From NCBI GenBank assembly GCA_036939975.1, contig JALLPB010001393.1, positions 1 to 10,028 of the forward strand: 10,028 bases of DNA, in the 5' to 3' direction. The position numbers and the translations under genes were made by a program. Under the pieces are notes generated by a model. The model had not been told where the DNA came from. It did no database searches and worked only from the letters and a program-made list of their open reading frames with translations. Positions within the stretch are counted from its first letter, which is position 1, and each line of letters begins with the position of its first letter. Shown piece after piece: positions 6,961 through 10,028 of this stretch. Source of the DNA: Cyclostephanos tholiformis (lineage: Eukaryota > Bacillariophyta > Thalassiosirophyceae > Thalassiosirales > Thalassiosiraceae).

Positions 6961-7069
6961 TCGATGAAGACAACATTTCATTGCAAGACTTGGTGTAATC
7001 ACACTGCCAATAGTATGTCCAATCGAGTTGACTTACATTGGACATTCTTGCAGAGATTTGCTTCATCGA
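6961..7069. repeat. Nested inverted repeats with CCAAT-containing inner arms
   Basis: Three pairs of complementary arms are nested in order. Outer: TCGATGAAG (6961-6969) with CTTCATCGA (7061-7069). Middle: TGCAAG (6982-6987) with CTTGCA (7047-7052). Inner: ATGTCCAAT (7015-7023) with ATTGGACAT (7037-7045). The two 9-bp pairs are perfect. The inner arms place two CCAAT boxes in opposite orientation, 160-190 bp upstream of the dioxygenase ATG. As RNA, the whole could fold into one long stem with internal loops. Confidence 0.6.
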
Positions 7070-7200
7070 AGCATCTTGGGGGATGGAGGAGGTTCTCTGG
7101 CAGGTGATGTCCCTTCCCGCCAAAACTTATTTAACACCCCGCCTCCATCCACGCTCAATGTTCTCAAGTCATAATCTACACCATACACCTAAAAAAACAA

Positions 7201-8235
7201 ATGGAGATGTATCTCGAACCACAGTCCTCCCGTTCCCACAGACGACGGCGGTCGTCCATCCCCTCCATTCGTTACCGTGGATTATTGACCCCTTCGCTCA
7301 TCGCATATGCCTGCATCGTCGTCGCGTTAGCAACAGCAATAATCGCATCGTACGACCTACCAATAATCGTCGAGGCATTCTCTCCATCGTCGTCGTCGCG
7401 GTCATCGACCTCGTCGAGCGTCGTCGCGGGATCATGTGCACGACGAAACTTCCATCGCGCCGTCCACGATCAACGGCGATATAAGACGACATCCCTCGGC
7501 GTATCGGAGCTGCACGTGCCGGGATACGGGAAGACGAAGCTACCATTCATCCACCCCGACGATGTCAGCAGGGGAGGGGCGGGCGGAGGAGGAGCCACCC
7601 CGTTCCACGAACGAACCTACCGACCGAACGTCGACTACACGTCCCTAGTGCCGTATCAAAACGGTCATTTGATACACAAGACGGTGCCCATCCTCACCCC
7701 CGAGGAATGCCGAATGATGATCGACGAGGCGGAGACGAGGGCGGAGGAAATGGGATGGACCACGAGTCGTCACGGCAATTATCCGACCACGGATCTGCCC
7801 ATCGTCGAATTGCCGCGTACCCTGGACTTTCTCAGGCTCGCCCTCGTCGAGAGGATATACCCGCTCTTGAGGACGCAATTCGGGGAATTCCTCCCCGACG
7901 GCGGGAGGAACCTGCGCGTCGCGGACGGCTTCGTCGTCAAGTACGATGCCAATGGCGGACAGACGGAATTGAGGCCCCACAGGGACGGATCGGTACTATC
8001 GTTCAACATCGCGTTGAATCCGTCGTGCGAGTACGAGGGGGGCGGGACGTGGTTCTCATCGCTGGACGGGCCCGTGAGGATAGATGTGGGGGAGATCGTC
8101 GCGCACTCCAGCTCGCTCTTGCACGGCGGGCACGGCATAACGTCCGGACGGAGGTACATCATGGTCTGCTTCGTAATATTGGAGGGGTACGATTCGTGGA
8201 GTATGAGATTTTACAATCAAGTTAGGAATTTGTAA
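7201..8235 (+). CDS. 2-oxoglutarate/Fe(II) dioxygenase, prolyl-4-hydroxylase type, likely plastid-targeted
   Basis: This 344-residue enzyme couples oxidation of a substrate to decarboxylation of 2-oxoglutarate. The catalytic core (about 156-326) shows a TVPILTPEECRMMIDEAE entry helix. Next is VADGFVVKYDANGG, then the iron ligands H260-x-D262 (PHRDGS) and GGGTWF. The distal iron ligand is H308 in LLHGGHGITSGRRYIMVCF. R318, ten residues after H308, fits the 2-oxoglutarate-binding basic residue. All key residues are present. Residues 30-58 are hydrophobic (signal-like) and end in VEAFSP; the stretch from F60 to about 100 is rich in Ser/Arg and poor in acid. This fits a diatom bipartite plastid presequence, though an ER/Golgi anchor is the alternative. 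The ATG at 7201 has G at +4; an in-frame ATG lies two codons on. The family hydroxylates proline or other residues; the substrate here is unknown. Confidence 0.85.
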   Translation: MEMYLEPQSSRSHRRRRSSIPSIRYRGLLTPSLIAYACIVVALATAIIASYDLPIIVEAFSPSSSSRSSTSSSVVAGSCARRNFHRAVHDQRRYKTTSLGVSELHVPGYGKTKLPFIHPDDVSRGGAGGGGATPFHERTYRPNVDYTSLVPYQNGHLIHKTVPILTPEECRMMIDEAETRAEEMGWTTSRHGNYPTTDLPIVELPRTLDFLRLALVERIYPLLRTQFGEFLPDGGRNLRVADGFVVKYDANGGQTELRPHRDGSVLSFNIALNPSCEYEGGGTWFSSLDGPVRIDVGEIVAHSSSLLHGGHGITSGRRYIMVCFVILEGYDSWSMRFYNQVRNL

Positions 8236-8679
8236 TTTTGACACATACATGGCTGGTCCGTGCTCTTGTCTTGGGTACGACAATCACATAGCTGAGTACG
8301 GTTGCATGCCGGAGCCAATTCGCTGTGCGATGAGATATTATTAAAAAACAATAGTAGAGAAGGCAATGACAATTTTAGAAGGAATCACTCCTTTCACAGA
8401 TAACTTGGTAGGGTTGAAAAGAATTAATTTATGTAGGTATAAGATACTCGCTGCGGTCAACTTGAACCAGTTCAAATGTATGCCAAATACTTAGAGTGTG
8501 GATTAAACACCTACTGACGGATAATCGGACCACCATTTTGCATACTATTCATGAGCTCACATTTGACTAGTCGCATTTGAGTCAATTTGTAGTCAAATAT
8601 ATTTTTGACTCTTTTACTATAAACAAGTAAGAGCTGTTGCATCGATATTTACAAAACTAGATTCCGACCGAAGTCAAAA
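8236..8679. other. Convergent 3' gap with a TTGACT/AGTCAA cluster
   Basis: These 444 AT-rich bases lie between the stops of two converging genes and must contain both 3' UTRs. A TATTAAA-type element near 8337 is a candidate poly(A) signal for the dioxygenase gene. A TTGAAC-CA-GTTCAA dyad lies at 8462-8475 and a cluster of TTGACT words at 8561-8610. No ORF or RNA gene is visible. Confidence 0.45.
8561..8610. repeat. Cluster of four TTGACT/AGTCAA words, including a TGAGTCA site
   Basis: TTGACT occurs at 8563-8568 and 8605-8610, and its complement AGTCAA at 8580-8585 and 8591-8596. ATTTGACT (8561-8568) pairs perfectly with AGTCAAAT (8591-8598), and AGTCAAA (8591-8597) can also pair with TTTGACT (8604-8610) around a six-base loop. 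TGAGTCA (8578-8584) is a full bZIP heptamer. In a convergent gap, a 3'-UTR hairpin or end-processing role is as likely as a promoter role. Confidence 0.6.
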
Positions 8680-9861
8680 TCACGCGAACACCCTCATCTT
8701 TCCTAGCGATAGAAGTGTCAGCCATACAAACCCCACAAATATGCTAAGCAACGCCGATCCAATTTCTACCATGAAGATCCTATCGCCCCCTATCTTATCA
8801 TCACCACCAGCCAGCCATTGGCTCAACGATCCGTAAAATGCCGCGAACCCTCCCATGACGAACGTTGAAGTTAGGCAAAATGTCACCAAATATACGTAAG
8901 CGAGCCACGCATCGTGCATTTGAACCGCTGGGATGACACCCAGGACACCTCCCGGACCGGCCACCCCATGGACTATGCCAGTCACGATCGCCAGGTGTCC
9001 CGGATGACACTGAAAGAATCTAAAGCACATGTTCCCACATCTCAAGAAAATTATCCTGTCGAAAAAGTCATCCCTTTCGTCGGTGAATATGGAGTGATTT
9101 TGCGTATGTTTTGTCATGAGGGAAGTCGCCGATAACAAGTTGGACTGTGGCTTGTTCAGTGGAGTGTGACGCTGAATCTGCTGCGGCGATGGCGACAACG
9201 ATTGTCTCGTTGGCACGGTGACGACCGGGATCATATCTGGCGGAGTCAGCTGCTGCTGTGATGACGACTTATGAGAATTCCGTCGTTGCTGCTGCAAGGT
9301 TACCGTGACGAAGCTATTCGTCCGTTTCGGATCCTCTGTTTCAACCATCCTCGGTGTATCGTTTGATAGACAATGCGATAAATCATCGCAAACCGAATGA
9401 CTCCCTAGAATTCCGTCGAAGTCCTCCATATCATAATCGCTATTATTATGACTTTTATCGCCCCCCCCGGAATGTAAGCTTAGACTCAAGTCATTCATTG
9501 GCCATACCCTCTCCCTTTTGTTTCTGTTCGCTCTAACGATCCCGTAGGTTCCAAGCGCGAGCATGAACAGCCCCACGAACCCCTGGAGTATCATGTTCAT
9601 TACGGGATTAATGACAATCCACTCCTTGTCCGATCCCTCCTCTACGGCGATTAAGATGCCACCCACGAACAGGAGTCCGACGCTGTGACCGAGGCCCCAC
9701 CGCACGCCCAGGCAGAAGTTCACCCTGGTCGCCTCCCGGCGGCCGGCGCGCTGAATGTTCGTACCGCAAAGGGTGGCGAGCGCCGATAGGTGATCGGGGC
9801 CGGTGATCACGTGAATGATCCCCATAAGTATGCCGGTATTGATCAGCTCGCCCGTGGACAT
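8680..9861 (-). CDS. NicO/UreH-type nickel/cobalt transporter-like membrane protein
   Basis: This 393-residue membrane protein has about six helices: 7-24, 53-74, 84-109, 289-311, 317-343 and 364-386. The first helix carries the metal-selectivity signature HVITGPDHLSAL (H17, D23, H24), and the second has GVRWGLGHSVG. The fourth has GIVHGVAGPGGVLGVIPA with H298. These match the high-affinity nickel/cobalt transporter superfamily (NicO/UreH branch, including plant 'high-affinity nickel transport' proteins). The family moves Ni2+ or Co2+, but the substrate here is not proven. Between helices 3 and 4 lies a polar, disordered loop of about 175 residues, rich in Gln, Ser, Asp and His (H130, H138, H155, H163, H197, H232, H252, H256), with three Gln runs. 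No signal or plastid leader precedes helix 1, so a non-plastid membrane is likelier. The start at 9861 has A at -3; no earlier in-frame ATG occurs before the stop at 9916-9918. Confidence 0.82.
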   Translation of the reverse strand: MSTGELINTGILMGIIHVITGPDHLSALATLCGTNIQRAGRREATRVNFCLGVRWGLGHSVGLLFVGGILIAVEEGSDKEWIVINPVMNMILQGFVGLFMLALGTYGIVRANRNKRERVWPMNDLSLSLHSGGGDKSHNNSDYDMEDFDGILGSHSVCDDLSHCLSNDTPRMVETEDPKRTNSFVTVTLQQQRRNSHKSSSQQQLTPPDMIPVVTVPTRQSLSPSPQQIQRHTPLNKPQSNLLSATSLMTKHTQNHSIFTDERDDFFDRIIFLRCGNMCFRFFQCHPGHLAIVTGIVHGVAGPGGVLGVIPAVQMHDAWLAYVYLVTFCLTSTFVMGGFAAFYGSLSQWLAGGDDKIGGDRIFMVEIGSALLSIFVGFVWLTLLSLGKMRVFA

Positions 9862-10028
9862 GATTAATAATCGTCGGCACTCCTTAGAGGTTTTGGGGGC
9901 GTCTTCAAAATAAGCCTACCAGACACTTAACCATAAGTACGGACGGGTTTTTTTTACGTGTTTAACTACTTGAAGTCCGGACAGATTCTTATAACAGCTA
10001 TAACTTGATGGGCGTCGGCACTATGACA
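9862..10028. promoter_or_regulatory. 5' flank of the transporter gene
   Basis: These 167 bp lie upstream of the minus-strand transporter ATG and should contain its 5' UTR and part of its promoter. A T-run at 9948-9955 is followed by ACGTG (9956-9960), an ACGT-core word of the kind bZIP factors bind. No coding region is supported. Confidence 0.35.

Larger units (their letters stand above)
6743..7200. other. Gap between the NOSIP and dioxygenase genes
   Basis: These 458 AT-rich bases hold the NOSIP 3' UTR and the promoter/5' UTR of the dioxygenase gene. AATAAA at 6880-6885, about 138 nt past the NOSIP stop, is a candidate poly(A) signal. A TGACTCA bZIP-type site lies at 6849-6855 inside ATTGACTCAAT. 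Nested inverted repeats span 6961-7069. A TTATTTAA element at 7127-7134, about 70 bp before the ATG, could serve as a TATA-like element. I find no gene here. Confidence 0.45.

Noticed and set aside
7707..8225. A 172-codon plus-strand frame overlapping the dioxygenase gene
   Set aside because: It is the +2 shadow of a GC-rich gene; the dioxygenase frame carries all catalytic residues.
436..9861. A functional gene cluster or defence/biosynthetic system
   Set aside because: The six genes belong to unrelated families, face different ways and have separate promoters; nothing ties them to one pathway.
1..10028. CRISPR array, insertion sequence or LTR element
   Set aside because: No regularly spaced direct repeats, terminal repeats, transposase, integrase or reverse-transcriptase motifs are seen.

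Overview
The window looks like nuclear DNA of a stramenopile alga, most likely a diatom. It holds six protein genes in about 10 kb. All six are single open reading frames, on both strands, with short AT-rich gaps. ATG contexts are of eukaryotic type (purine at -3, often G at +4), and nothing suggests ribosome binding sites or operons. One protein has a leader that fits a diatom-type bipartite plastid presequence (hydrophobic signal, then an Ala-Phe junction, then a Ser/Arg-rich stretch). Another contains NOSIP, a eukaryote-only family. The organism call is inference from these traits, not from a marker gene.

Layout: (1) 436-1287 (+), an unrecognised, disordered, basic protein rich in Ser/Thr-Pro sites. 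(2) 1526-2809 (-), a type II membrane protein related to Golgi carbohydrate sulfotransferases, with altered PAPS-binding motifs. (3) 3219-5258 (+), a large protein with a disordered acidic N-terminal half and a C-terminal domain that may be START/SRPBCC-like. (4) 5768-6742 (+), a NOSIP-type U-box E3 ubiquitin ligase. (5) 7201-8235 (+), a 2-oxoglutarate/Fe(II) dioxygenase of the prolyl-4-hydroxylase type. (6) 8680-9861 (-), a six-helix nickel/cobalt-transporter-like (NicO/UreH) membrane protein with a long polar insert.

Genes 1 and 2 converge, 2 and 3 diverge from a gap of about 410 bp, 3, 4 and 5 run in tandem, and 5 and 6 converge. No shared pathway is evident; this looks like an ordinary diatom gene neighbourhood and not a dedicated system. 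The gaps hold several structured signals: an 18-bp perfect palindrome, a set of nested inverted repeats upstream of gene 5, TGASTCA bZIP-type sites, a cluster of TTGACT/AGTCAA words, and possible 5'-UTR introns. I saw no tRNA, rRNA, CRISPR array or transposon.

The items most worth a second look are the sulfotransferase-like protein that has lost its cofactor-binding residues, the acidic/SUMO-interacting-motif plus START-like protein, the CDK-substrate-like protein of gene 1, and the nested inverted repeats at 6961-7069.
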